From Bacillus sp. X1(2014) (lineage in GTDB: Bacteria > Bacillota > Bacilli > Bacillales_B > DSM-18226), in the NCBI RefSeq assembly GCF_007678255.1, contig NZ_VEED01000006.1, positions 252,483 to 316,482 on the forward strand: a stretch of 64,000 nucleotides of DNA. Reading direction: 5' to 3'. The notes under the pieces are model-generated. The model did no database searches, was not told the origin of the DNA, and saw nothing but the letters and a program-made list of their open reading frames with translations. A program made the position numbers and the translations under genes. Shown here piece by piece: positions 1 through 7,920 of the stretch; positions within the stretch are counted from its first letter, which is position 1, and each line of letters opens with the position of its first letter.

Positions 1-62
1 GCATTTATCACTTTCTCAACTGTTTTCATGGGGATATCTCCAATCAAAATGATTTAGTTTTT

Positions 63-122
63 GGCTGTGTTAAACTTATCCGTTGATTGCAGCCCCAATC
101 AACAAATAAATTTAACACAGCC
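63..122. repeat. Short copy of a MITE-like repeat (internal deletion form)
   Basis: The 60-bp element has perfect 12-bp terminal inverted repeats (GGCTGTGTTAAA and its complement) and an inner inverted repeat around GTTGATTG. The same termini and inner repeat bound the longer copies at 33173-33356 and 51579-51762, but the G+C-rich core is missing here. The flanking 8-mers are TAGTTTTT (55-62) and TTGTTTTT (123-130), 7 of 8 identical, as for a slightly decayed target-site duplication. Confidence 0.75.
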
Positions 123-136
123 TTGTTTTTAAAAGG

Positions 137-170
137 AGAGAACGCAGAATTCTACCATGCCACGTTCTCT
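137..170 (-). terminator. Terminator of the garR operon
   Basis: Inverted repeat AGAGAACG (137-144) with CGTTCTCT (163-170). On the minus strand it lies just after the garR stop and is followed by a short CCTTTT tract. Confidence 0.55.
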
Positions 171-189
171 ATAGTATTTTTCCAATGAA

Positions 190-1077
190 TTATCGTGAAA
201 TTTCGACATTCGCTAATTTTTCATAGTATTTTAATAGACTGCTATGGTCATCGAACTCATGACCGTCTACTTTCAATTGATACATCATTTCAAGAACAGC
301 TGCAGTTAATGGAGCTGGGGCGCCGAACTCATGGCTAGTTTCCAACGCATTTGTTAAGTCTTTAATGTGTAAGTTGATACGGAAACCTGGGTTGAAGTTA
401 CGATCTAACATCATTGGTGCTTTTGCATCTAATACCGTACTTCCAGCTAGACCGCCGCGGATAGCTTGATAGACAGCTTCTGGATTAACTCCAGCTTTTT
501 GAGCTAGTACAAATGCTTCAGACACAGCCGCAATGTTTAATGCGACGATGACTTGGTTTGCAAGCTTTGTTACATTACCTGCACCAATTTCACCTACGTG
601 GACAACTGATCCAGCCATGGCGTCTAAAACCTCTTGCACTTCTTCAAATACTTCTTTCTTACCGCCAACCATAACAGAAATCGTACCATCAATTGCCTTT
701 GGCTCTCCACCGCTAACAGGAGCATCTAGCATTTCTACGCCCTTTTCAACTAATGCACGATAGACTTCTTGAGAAGCAGCCGGTGCGATGGAACTCATGT
801 CAATATAGATTAATCCTTCACGTGCACCTTCGATCAGTCCGTTTTCTCCTAGTGCAACAGCTTTTACGTTTGGAGAGTTTGGAAGCATAGTGATGACGAT
901 ATCTGCTTTTTCAGCAATTGCTTTTGGAGTTGTTTCTACTTCTGCACCTAATTGTTCAAGTTCGTGTACAGCCTCTTTATTAAAGTCACTAACGATTAAC
1001 TGGTAACCAGCTTTGATCAAGTTTTTACTCATAGGCTTACCCATAATTCCTAGTCCAATAAATCCAATTTTCTTCAT
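190..1077 (-). CDS. garR: 2-hydroxy-3-oxopropionate (tartronate semialdehyde) reductase
   Basis: This 295-residue protein of the 3-hydroxyisobutyrate dehydrogenase family reduces tartronate semialdehyde to D-glycerate with NAD(P)H in the cytoplasm. The N-terminus has the Rossmann motif GFIGLGIMGKPMSKNL. DAPVSGGEPKAIDGT (about 118-132) and GAGNVTKLANQ (about 166-176, with the catalytic Lys) follow, and the C-terminal all-helical domain is complete. From memory it tracks E. coli GarR closely over its whole length. A GGAG-type ribosome site precedes the ATG. It is the last gene of the operon aldolase-permease-garR, which points to catabolism of glucarate or galactarate. The reaction assignment is strong; the in vivo source of the semialdehyde is inferred. 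Confidence 0.9.
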   Translation of the reverse strand: MKKIGFIGLGIMGKPMSKNLIKAGYQLIVSDFNKEAVHELEQLGAEVETTPKAIAEKADIVITMLPNSPNVKAVALGENGLIEGAREGLIYIDMSSIAPAASQEVYRALVEKGVEMLDAPVSGGEPKAIDGTISVMVGGKKEVFEEVQEVLDAMAGSVVHVGEIGAGNVTKLANQVIVALNIAAVSEAFVLAQKAGVNPEAVYQAIRGGLAGSTVLDAKAPMMLDRNFNPGFRINLHIKDLTNALETSHEFGAPAPLTAAVLEMMYQLKVDGHEFDDHSSLLKYYEKLANVEISR

Positions 1078-1120
1078 TTCTACTTCACTCCTACAGTTTT
1101 TTTTTATTAAAAAGAAGTTA

Positions 1121-2446
1121 TTATCCTACAAACATATTCAAAAGTAACACACCGATTAAACCAATGATGGCAAGTGCGGTTGTATAAGTTGTTCTTATTT
1201 TTATTGCTTGAGGTACCGATAAATTGAGGTATTCCTTAAACATCCAGAAGCCTGGGTCAGTTACGTGAGAGAAAGCAATACTTCCGCATGTAACGGCAAG
1301 TGTCATTAACTCCATGCTAATTCCTGATGCTTGAGCAATAGGAAGTACTACCCCAGAAGCTGTCATAACGGCAACCGTTGCTGAACCAAGAGCAATACGT
1401 AAGAGAGCCGCAATGATCCAAGCAAGCACGATTGGAGACATGTTCCAATCAGCTGTGATATCCTTGATATAATCGGCAATTCCACCATCAACAAGTACTT
1501 GCTTAAATGCGCCGCCTGCGCCAATAACCAAAATGATCATTGCCATTGGCTTAACTGCATTGGAACAAGACTGCATAACATCTTTTAATGGACGGCCAAT
1601 TTTTGGTCCTAATAGCCACATAGAGATTAAGAGAGCAATTAATAAGGCCATTTCAGATGAACCGAAGAAATCCATTGCGTGCCTAAATTTGTTACCTTCT
1701 GGTAAAAACACAGTTGAGAAAGCATCAATGGCCATTAGTATTACTGGAATAAGAGCAACGAAAATACTTGATCCAAAGGATGGCATTTCTTCTTCTTTAA
1801 ACGTTTTGTTCGTAACAATCCCTTCAGGAATGGCTGGATTAATTTTTTTAATAAATGGCAATCTAGTCCAAGTAAGGGCGATAAAAGTAGCCGCAGGTAT
1901 AGCAATGATTAAACCGTATAAAAGAGTCAATCCCATGTCGGCATGGAAGACGTCAGCAACTGCTGCTGGTCCAGGGTGTGGCGGAAGAAAACTGTGACAG
2001 GTTGATAACCCGATTGACATCGGTAAAGCAACCCATAATAGATTTAATTTTGTTTGACGTGCAATAACAAATACTAGTGGAATTAATAAGACAAACGCTA
2101 CTTCAAAGAACATCGTTATGCCAAGCACAAATGCAGCAATTAATATAGAAATTTGAATCCGTTTAATTCCCATTTTGTCTACTAAACTCGTAGCAATACG
2201 CTGTGCTGCTCCCGCATCAGCCATTACGGTTCCAAGCATGGCGCCAATACCAACAATAAGGGCCGTGCCGCCCAATTGGCCTCCAAGGCCATCACCGATG
2301 GTTTCCCAAATTTGATCCAGCGGCATTCCCACGAGGAGACCGACAAATATAGAAGACAAGAGAAGGGCTATGAACCCATTCATTTTTAGAGGAATCATTA
2401 AAACTAGTAAAAGGACAACTGCTAAGGCAACATACAATAATGGCAT
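1121..2446 (-). CDS. GntP-family permease (gluconate or sugar-acid symporter)
   Basis: A 441-residue integral membrane protein of the GntP family of H+-coupled sugar-acid symporters. It has about 12-14 hydrophobic segments and the family region with GLSTCHSFLPPHPGP near residues 145-160. It lies 26 bp from the upstream aldolase gene and 43 bp from garR, so it is very likely co-transcribed. Characterised family members carry gluconate, idonate or related acids. In this operon, under a CdaR-like regulator, the substrate may be a C6 diacid or a glycerate-type intermediate. That is inference from neighbours, because substrate cannot be read from the sequence. Confidence 0.85.
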   Translation of the reverse strand: MPLLYVALAVVLLLVLMIPLKMNGFIALLLSSIFVGLLVGMPLDQIWETIGDGLGGQLGGTALIVGIGAMLGTVMADAGAAQRIATSLVDKMGIKRIQISILIAAFVLGITMFFEVAFVLLIPLVFVIARQTKLNLLWVALPMSIGLSTCHSFLPPHPGPAAVADVFHADMGLTLLYGLIIAIPAATFIALTWTRLPFIKKINPAIPEGIVTNKTFKEEEMPSFGSSIFVALIPVILMAIDAFSTVFLPEGNKFRHAMDFFGSSEMALLIALLISMWLLGPKIGRPLKDVMQSCSNAVKPMAMIILVIGAGGAFKQVLVDGGIADYIKDITADWNMSPIVLAWIIAALLRIALGSATVAVMTASGVVLPIAQASGISMELMTLAVTCGSIAFSHVTDPGFWMFKEYLNLSVPQAIKIRTTYTTALAIIGLIGVLLLNMFVG

Positions 2447-2472
2447 GTTATTTCTTCCTTCCCTTTAGGAAA

Positions 2473-3369
2473 TTAATAAATTTGATAAAGTTCTAGATCC
2501 TTTAAAACATTTTCTAAGATTGTCTTACTTTCTGGATTCATCTCTGCTGCAGGCGCAAATGCATAACCCACATCAATTCCTACCATTCTTAAACCTTCTT
2601 TTAATACAACAGGGAATGTTGCTTTGTCCACCGCTAAGCGTAATGGAGCAAGTTTAAACTGCAATTCTAGTGATTTTTGATAGTCGCCAGCCACAAATGT
2701 ATTGTAAATATCTGCTACTAATTTAGGAGCAATATTTCCTGTGCTTGCGATCGCACCAGTGGCACCGTGACATAAACCAGCATAAATGAGCGTGTCTCGT
2801 CCAAGTAATATGGAAAAAGATTCGCGAGGAGTCACTCGTAAGTACTCAGCCGTTTTCGTCATATCACCGCTCGAGTCTTTAATTCCAATAATGTTGTCAA
2901 CCTTACTAAGTTCTTCGCACGTCTTTACATCAATTTTCACTTGGGTACGCGCTTCATTACCATAAAGAATAACTGGCAGATTTGTTGACTTGGCGATTGC
3001 TTTAAAGTGCTCAGCTAACTCTGTTTGGGTTGGTGACATAAAGTACGGAGTAAGGACAGATAGTGCTGATACACCGCCAATTTCTTCAACCATTTGAGCT
3101 GTTTGGATACAGTCTCTCGTTGTAATCTCACTGGCTCCGCAATAAACTGGCACTCTTCCAGCTGTATGATCGACTGTGACTTCCACAACCCGGCGCTTTT
3201 GCTCTGGTGTTAACCCGTAAATTTCACCGCTGCTCCCTAGAATGAATAAACCATGAACACCGCCTGCGATTGTGTAATCAATTACTTTTCTTAAAGCATC
3301 TTCCATCAAGTTACCATTTCGATCTAAAGGTGTGACTAATGCGGGAATGACCCCTTTTGGCTTAAACAT
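2473..3369 (-). CDS. DapA-family lyase, probable keto-deoxy-sugar-acid aldolase
   Basis: A 298-residue class I aldolase with the dihydrodipicolinate synthase/N-acetylneuraminate lyase barrel. The Schiff-base Lys lies in GIKDSSGD (about 163-170) and the proton-relay Tyr in ILYGNEART (about 134-142). The N-terminal GVIPALVTPL and GSSGE motifs are intact. The Tyr loop departs from the YNVP of true DapA, which argues for a sugar-acid aldolase and against lysine biosynthesis. Next to garR, the simplest role is cleavage of 5-keto-4-deoxyglucarate to pyruvate plus tartronate semialdehyde, taking the place of the unrelated GarL of enterics. That substrate is inferred. It is the first gene of the operon, facing the CdaR-like regulator across 576 bp. 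Confidence 0.8.
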   Translation of the reverse strand: MFKPKGVIPALVTPLDRNGNLMEDALRKVIDYTIAGGVHGLFILGSSGEIYGLTPEQKRRVVEVTVDHTAGRVPVYCGASEITTRDCIQTAQMVEEIGGVSALSVLTPYFMSPTQTELAEHFKAIAKSTNLPVILYGNEARTQVKIDVKTCEELSKVDNIIGIKDSSGDMTKTAEYLRVTPRESFSILLGRDTLIYAGLCHGATGAIASTGNIAPKLVADIYNTFVAGDYQKSLELQFKLAPLRLAVDKATFPVVLKEGLRMVGIDVGYAFAPAAEMNPESKTILENVLKDLELYQIY

Positions 3370-3437
3370 TGATTTAACTCCTCCTCGCTCTACATTTTTT
3401 ACAAATTTCCTGAAACTCCATTAAGTTTGTCAAAATT

Positions 3438-3627
3438 GTGAACTACTTCACATAGTTTTTTTTTGAAAAAGATTATTATTTTGATTAGCACTATTTCTAA
3501 CTTAGTAATCTAATAATAACCTCTTGGCGTGACCATTTATGCGAAAGTTGTTACAAATAATAGACATGTGATAATGGAGTACATTTAACGATTAACTGAT
3601 GTTATGTTTATTTGTGAATTTCTTCAC
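3438..3627. promoter_or_regulatory. Pair of inverted-repeat operator candidates (CdaR-type)
   Basis: The long divergent gap (3370-3945) holds two copies of GTGAAnnnnTTCAC: GTGAACTACTTCAC at 3438-3451 and GTGAATTTCTTCAC at 3614-3627. Both are preceded by TT and followed by AT. They are 176 bp apart, one near the aldolase operon start and one in mid-gap. Two copies of one imperfect palindrome between a regulator and its presumed targets suggest its binding site, possibly with looping. The rest of the gap is A+T-rich with no ORF. Confidence 0.55.
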
Positions 3628-3945
3628 ATGTCTATTGTAAACGGCTTCGGTGTAAATATCTTCATTCAATTTGCTAAAGTATATCGATACTTTTTTAGGC
3701 AAATGAACAAGAGGATTATGGTTTTATAAATGTTTAAAATTGTCAAGATAGCTCATGTGATCGTTTTATTACAATAAATCAAACATATTTTAAACTTTTT
3801 ATCATTTCTAGTAACCGTTTACATTTTTATTGTATAATTGTCTTACAAATAAATCAATCATTCAAATTACTAAGAAACCTTATTATTTTTTAGGCAAACT
3901 TACAAATCATTTATTAACCCTTTATTCCTAAAGGAGGAACGGCAT

Positions 3946-4989
3946 ATGAAAATAAATAGAGCTCTCGCCCAAGAGATTGCGGATAAAGTAATGATGGTTA
4001 TTCCTTATAATGTAAACATCATGGATGAAGTGGGGATGATTATTGGAAGTGGGAACGCCAATCGAATCGGCACCTTTCATCAAGGGGCCATCTCTGCAGT
4101 TGAACGTGGAACGATTGTTTCCATTTATGATTCAGAAGGCTCTTCAAAGCCAGGTGTTAATATCCCATTCCATTTCAAGCAGGAAATAATCGGGGTAATT
4201 GGAATTAGCGGAGAACCTACGATTGTTGAACCTTTTGCTGAGTTAGTCCGTGTTACGGCGGAATTATTAATTAATCAGGAATTTTTGTTTAGAGAACGCA
4301 GAATACAAGAGCAAATGAAGGAAGAGTTTTTATATCAGTGGGTATTTCGACTAGATGAATATGATGCAGCTTTTATCAATAATGGGGAGGCTATTGGCAT
4401 CAATCTTAAATTGGAAAGAAAGGCCATTATCGTGAAGGGGGAAACGATAAAAGAACCATATTTGAAAGAGCAAGAATTTACATTCAAACTGAATAAATCT
4501 AATGTTTTATTCATTTTGCCAACTGATAGTGATCTCTTAAAACGATTAGAACCGATGATTACCCAGCAGAGTACTAAAATTGGAATCAGCGATAGCAGTA
4601 CGCATGTAGCAAAATCCGTTCACGAAGCAAAGCGAGCAATTGATATCGCAGAAAAACTAGGAATGCCCGCCACTTGCTGCTATTATCAGGAGCTAAAGTT
4701 TATTGATTATTTGACCAATAAAGATCAGTCTTTTAGCGAAATTAGTCATTTTTTTCAGGAGCTTGAGATTACTCCAAAAGGCCAAGAACTTATTGAAACA
4801 CTTCTTTGCTATATAAAAAACAGCGGGGATATGAATGCCATATCCAAGGAACTTCATATCCATCGGAACAGTTTAGCTTATCGTTTACAAAGGATTGAAA
4901 TATTGACAAACAAAAATCCAAAAAAATTCACAGATTTATTTCAACTCTATACTGGTTATGTCATTCATAAAATGCAAGATTCAGAGTAA
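3946..4989 (+). CDS. cdaR: CdaR-family sugar-diacid regulator
   Basis: A 347-residue transcription factor. The N-terminal diacid-recognition domain (about 1-130) carries NVNIMDEVGMIIGSG, RIGTFHQGA and GVIGISGEP, matching the sensor domain of E. coli CdaR. A middle GGDEF-like PucR region follows. The C-terminus has a PucR-type helix-turn-helix (about 285-340, with HIHRNSLAYRLQRIE). Family members activate glucarate, galactarate and glycerate catabolic genes when they bind the diacid. The start is fixed by AAGGAGG at 3931-3936, ten bases before the ATG. It is divergent from the aldolase-permease-garR operon, its likely target. No glucarate or galactarate dehydratase gene lies in the window. Confidence 0.85.
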   Translation: MKINRALAQEIADKVMMVIPYNVNIMDEVGMIIGSGNANRIGTFHQGAISAVERGTIVSIYDSEGSSKPGVNIPFHFKQEIIGVIGISGEPTIVEPFAELVRVTAELLINQEFLFRERRIQEQMKEEFLYQWVFRLDEYDAAFINNGEAIGINLKLERKAIIVKGETIKEPYLKEQEFTFKLNKSNVLFILPTDSDLLKRLEPMITQQSTKIGISDSSTHVAKSVHEAKRAIDIAEKLGMPATCCYYQELKFIDYLTNKDQSFSEISHFFQELEITPKGQELIETLLCYIKNSGDMNAISKELHIHRNSLAYRLQRIEILTNKNPKKFTDLFQLYTGYVIHKMQDSE

Positions 4990-5005
4990 AAGTTGTCTTT
5001 GCATA

Positions 5006-5039
5006 AAAAATCAGCCTATGTGAAGGCTGATTTTTTTTG
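5006..5039. terminator. Bidirectional terminator between cdaR and the permease gene
   Basis: Stem AAATCAGCC / GGCTGATTT with a T8 run on the plus strand and an A-run on the other side, placed between two converging genes. Confidence 0.85.
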
Positions 5040-5049
5040 AATCTATCTT

Positions 5050-6381
5050 TCAACCAATATATGAAATTATGACAATTCCAATTAGAGCAAAGATTGATAG
5101 ATGAAGTCCATTCGCACGCAGTCCTGTTTGGACACCTGAAATTCCAGAAAAACGGCTGACCATTAAGTTCAAACCTGAGAATGGGCTTAAAGCAGTTGAG
5201 ATCGACCAGACAAGTAAAAGAAGTAGCGCAAGTCCTATATTACTCATCCCTAACTCGGCCGCATTTAATTGCATGGCTAAGGCGCCCACCGCAGCAATCT
5301 GGTGAATTCCAATATAAGTGATACATAAGACAATCAGCATTACAGCCAAAGCAAATAAGATAAATGATTGGTGTGCCAATTGGCTGAGGAAGGAACTCAC
5401 TCCATTGGCAGCTTTGGTTCCTTTCAAAGCAAAGGCTAGCATGCCGGCACTCATAAATAACATAATTTCATTATTCAGCATGGGTACGGTTCGGTCGCGA
5501 AAATCTATAATTGGCGGGATCAGCTTTTTCCACTCTTTAGTCACAGCCCCAAATAAGACGGGGATAAGGATGGAAACTAGGCATACAATAACAATCATCG
5601 ACCAATGGGTCAATATCTCAATGATCAAACAAGAACCCATCAGGATGACCACAAATAATACTAACGTAATCAGCTGATTACGATGTGATTTTTCCAATGG
5701 TACCACCGGCGCCAGCTCATCTGCGAGAGGATGTGCTTTCTCCCAGAAGGCAAACAAAATATTCCCTACTAATAAAGACAGTAACGATAAACCGATACCA
5801 TAAGCGATATAGTCTTTATACGAAATATTTAAATAAAGAAGGACCAGTGACACAGACCCAAAATATGGGGACCACAAGATTGCCGTGGTAAATCCAACAT
5901 GATAGCTTTTTGCAGACATGAGGGACGGAAGCTTTATTTCTTCCAAAAATTCATGAATGATTCGAACGGAACCTAAGTTTAAGATTGGCGCTAATAAAAA
6001 AAGCGTACCAGTTATTCCTGCATACAGCCTTTTTGGCTGGTGCAATAAATTACGTAAGAGAAAAGCAATGGATTCAAAGTAACCACCTAATCTTAATGGA
6101 ATGGATAATAATGGTGCCAAGGTCAGCAGGCAAAGCAAAGGCAGAATTAAAAGGATCCCATCACTTATTCCTTCTACACCAGTCCCTTTTTTCCATTCAA
6201 TCACTAATCCAGCCGTCATCATGAAAATACCGAGCCAGCGTGGAAAGGGGTTTGCCTTAAAGGCACTGCTCATAAAAGCGGCTAAGGAAAGTCCAACTAC
6301 CACAAATTGAAGCCATTCAATCCCTAAGAAATACTGAATTAAAAATAATACACACATCCCCAAAATAAGATAACTCCGCAT
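5050..6381 (-). CDS. Polytopic membrane permease, family unassigned
   Basis: A 443-residue, strongly hydrophobic protein with about 11-12 predicted membrane segments, two halves and short cytoplasmic loops. The arrangement, with a re-entrant-like stretch near TALSPFSGLNLMVSRFSG (about 390-410), resembles ion-transporter-superfamily carriers of the DctM/citrate type. I do not recognise a specific family. A GGGAGAGG ribosome site lies just upstream of the ATG. It converges on cdaR and has no co-directional partner close enough to be in its operon, so context gives no substrate. Confidence 0.6.
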   Translation of the reverse strand: MRSYLILGMCVLFLIQYFLGIEWLQFVVVGLSLAAFMSSAFKANPFPRWLGIFMMTAGLVIEWKKGTGVEGISDGILLILPLLCLLTLAPLLSIPLRLGGYFESIAFLLRNLLHQPKRLYAGITGTLFLLAPILNLGSVRIIHEFLEEIKLPSLMSAKSYHVGFTTAILWSPYFGSVSLVLLYLNISYKDYIAYGIGLSLLSLLVGNILFAFWEKAHPLADELAPVVPLEKSHRNQLITLVLFVVILMGSCLIIEILTHWSMIVIVCLVSILIPVLFGAVTKEWKKLIPPIIDFRDRTVPMLNNEIMLFMSAGMLAFALKGTKAANGVSSFLSQLAHQSFILFALAVMLIVLCITYIGIHQIAAVGALAMQLNAAELGMSNIGLALLLLLVWSISTALSPFSGLNLMVSRFSGISGVQTGLRANGLHLSIFALIGIVIISYIG

Positions 6382-6534
6382 TAAAACCTCTCCCTGACTG
6401 AATATGGGGAAAAAATCTCCTATTCGTTTTTTTAATTTTCATATGAATTCCACTAAGAAGTCAATTTAATTTTCTGTGACCTCTGAGTATTTTTTCCTTT
6501 TTTACCCAAACTAAATATAAAGAGGTGATGAATA

Positions 6535-6681
6535 ATGGAAAAAGAGCTTTCAAATGGAAAAAAGAATGACGATGTGAAAAGTTCAACAATATACGAAGAA
6601 GTGAAAAGAAAGAATATAATGGACTGGGGAATAATTGAAACTGCAGAAAGCGTCATGCCAAATAAAACTCGGGAAAGTTAA
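6535..6681 (+). CDS. Small charged hypothetical protein (48 aa)
   Basis: A short ORF with a good ribosome site (AGAGGTGAT, 6521-6529, close to the ATG) and an intrinsic terminator overlapping its stop codon. This is the organisation of a real monocistronic small gene. The product is rich in Lys and Glu, has no membrane segment or signal peptide, and contains YEEVKRKNIMDWGIIETAES. I do not recognise it. The overlapping minus-strand reading frame has no ribosome site and is a shadow. Confidence 0.55.
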   Translation: MEKELSNGKKNDDVKSSTIYEEVKRKNIMDWGIIETAESVMPNKTRES

Positions 6682-6690
6682 TCCGAGTTT
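6665..6690 (+). terminator. Terminator of the 48-aa ORF
   Basis: AACTCGG / CCGAGTT stem followed by TTTTTATTTTT. The 5' arm lies inside the last codons of the ORF. Confidence 0.8.
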
Positions 6691-6719
6691 TTTATTTTTA
6701 CTAGTTCAACTCTCGGCCG

Positions 6720-6812
6720 GATGGGAGAGGAAAAGGTCATCATCAAGCCAATGATAACCAACTTTCCGCATGATGGAAGAGGAAAAGGTCATCATCAATG
6801 CTGATGATGACC
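6720..6812 (-). terminator. Duplicated terminator hairpin downstream of hprK-like gene
   Basis: Two direct copies of a roughly 50-bp sequence (starts 6720 and 6772, period 52 bp). Each holds a hairpin on the minus strand followed by TTTTCC. The copy nearer the gene (6787-6812) is a perfect 11-bp stem with a 4-nt loop (GGTCATCATCA and its complement). The farther copy is decayed. They act after the hprK-like stop at 6859. Confidence 0.65.
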
Positions 6813-6858
6813 AAATCTCTTAAACAACGGTTTCTCTAACAAACTATTACTTAAATCG

Positions 6859-7794
6859 TTATTCCATATCAGAGTTTACAATATCGGCTTCAATCCTGCT
6901 CATGAACTCTTCCGCTGCACTGTATCCTTGCTGCTTTAAATACCAGTTATTTGCTGCTGCTTCAATTAACCCCGCCACATCACGTCCAGGCTGGAGCTGA
7001 ATTTCCATTGATGGAATCTTAACACCCATATAGTCTGTATAGTGGAACTCCTGATCCAAATCATTATATAAGGCATCCTTTTCCCATTTAGTTAAATGAA
7101 TATCAAGAGCAATACGGGTTTCATCTTGAAAAGCCTTACGGCCGTATAAGCGAACCACATTCAACAAGCCGATACTACGAAGTGCCAAAAACTCCTTGGT
7201 TTTCCCATCATGAGTACCCAAAATGGTTTGCGGACTAAGCTTCTTTAGGACAATAATATCATCCGACACCAGCCGATGTCCCCGGCGAATTAACGTGTGG
7301 GCCGTCTCACTTTTTCCTACCCCTGAATTCCCGCGAAGTAAGATTCCAATACCAGACACATTCATACAAACTCCATGCACAGCGATTTCTGGTGCTAATT
7401 CCTTTACTAAAAATGCATCCAATTTGGTAATAAATTCTGATGTTATCTCAGGTTTATTCGTCAATAACAAGGGAATACCCTGTTCAACACAATGATGGGT
7501 TAAATAGGTAAGTCCTTCTTCGCCCGCTGTAACGATAAAACATGGCGGATGATAATGAACAATATTTCCAATTCGTATTCTACGTTCCTCTTTACTTAAC
7601 TTATGTAAATAAGTAATTTCCTTTTTTCCTAAAATTTGAACTCGTTCTGTTGGAAAAAAATCAAAATGGCCTACAAATTCCAAGCCTGGGCGATGAACCC
7701 GTGATTGCGTAATCATTTTCTGCAGTTGATCTTCACCGGCCAGTACTTTCAATGAAAACTTCCGAACCAAGTTTTCAACTGTTATTTTTTTCAC
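6859..7794 (-). CDS. HPr kinase/phosphorylase paralogue, atypical
   Basis: A 311-residue protein with the two-domain HprK architecture: the N-terminal MurF-like domain (about 1-125) and a P-loop kinase domain with His140, Walker A GNSGVGKS (155-162, Lys161) and DD at 178-179. Canonical HprK senses ATP, Pi and fructose-1,6-bisphosphate and phosphorylates Ser46 of HPr for carbon repression. Here the second family signature is changed: the usual LEIRG, whose Glu helps bind metal, reads LALRS (203-207). No lgt gene follows, unlike canonical hprK loci. I read this as a second, diverged HprK whose substrate may not be HPr. It is monocistronic with terminator hairpins downstream. Confidence 0.75.
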   Translation of the reverse strand: MKKITVENLVRKFSLKVLAGEDQLQKMITQSRVHRPGLEFVGHFDFFPTERVQILGKKEITYLHKLSKEERRIRIGNIVHYHPPCFIVTAGEEGLTYLTHHCVEQGIPLLLTNKPEITSEFITKLDAFLVKELAPEIAVHGVCMNVSGIGILLRGNSGVGKSETAHTLIRRGHRLVSDDIIVLKKLSPQTILGTHDGKTKEFLALRSIGLLNVVRLYGRKAFQDETRIALDIHLTKWEKDALYNDLDQEFHYTDYMGVKIPSMEIQLQPGRDVAGLIEAAANNWYLKQQGYSAAEEFMSRIEADIVNSDME

Positions 7795-7920
7795 CCTATA
7801 CTCACCGTCCTAATAGTCTTCCTATAGTTGAATTATACTGAAGAATAATAGAACAGTCATCCATTTACGAACGAATTCCTGAAAGTATGGATTAAATCAA
7901 ACACCTCTCCACTAGGGAAA

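Noticed and set aside
6453..6656. 67-residue minus-strand ORF
   Set aside because: It is antisense to the 48-residue plus-strand ORF, which has a ribosome site and terminator. Low-complexity Phe/Ser composition.
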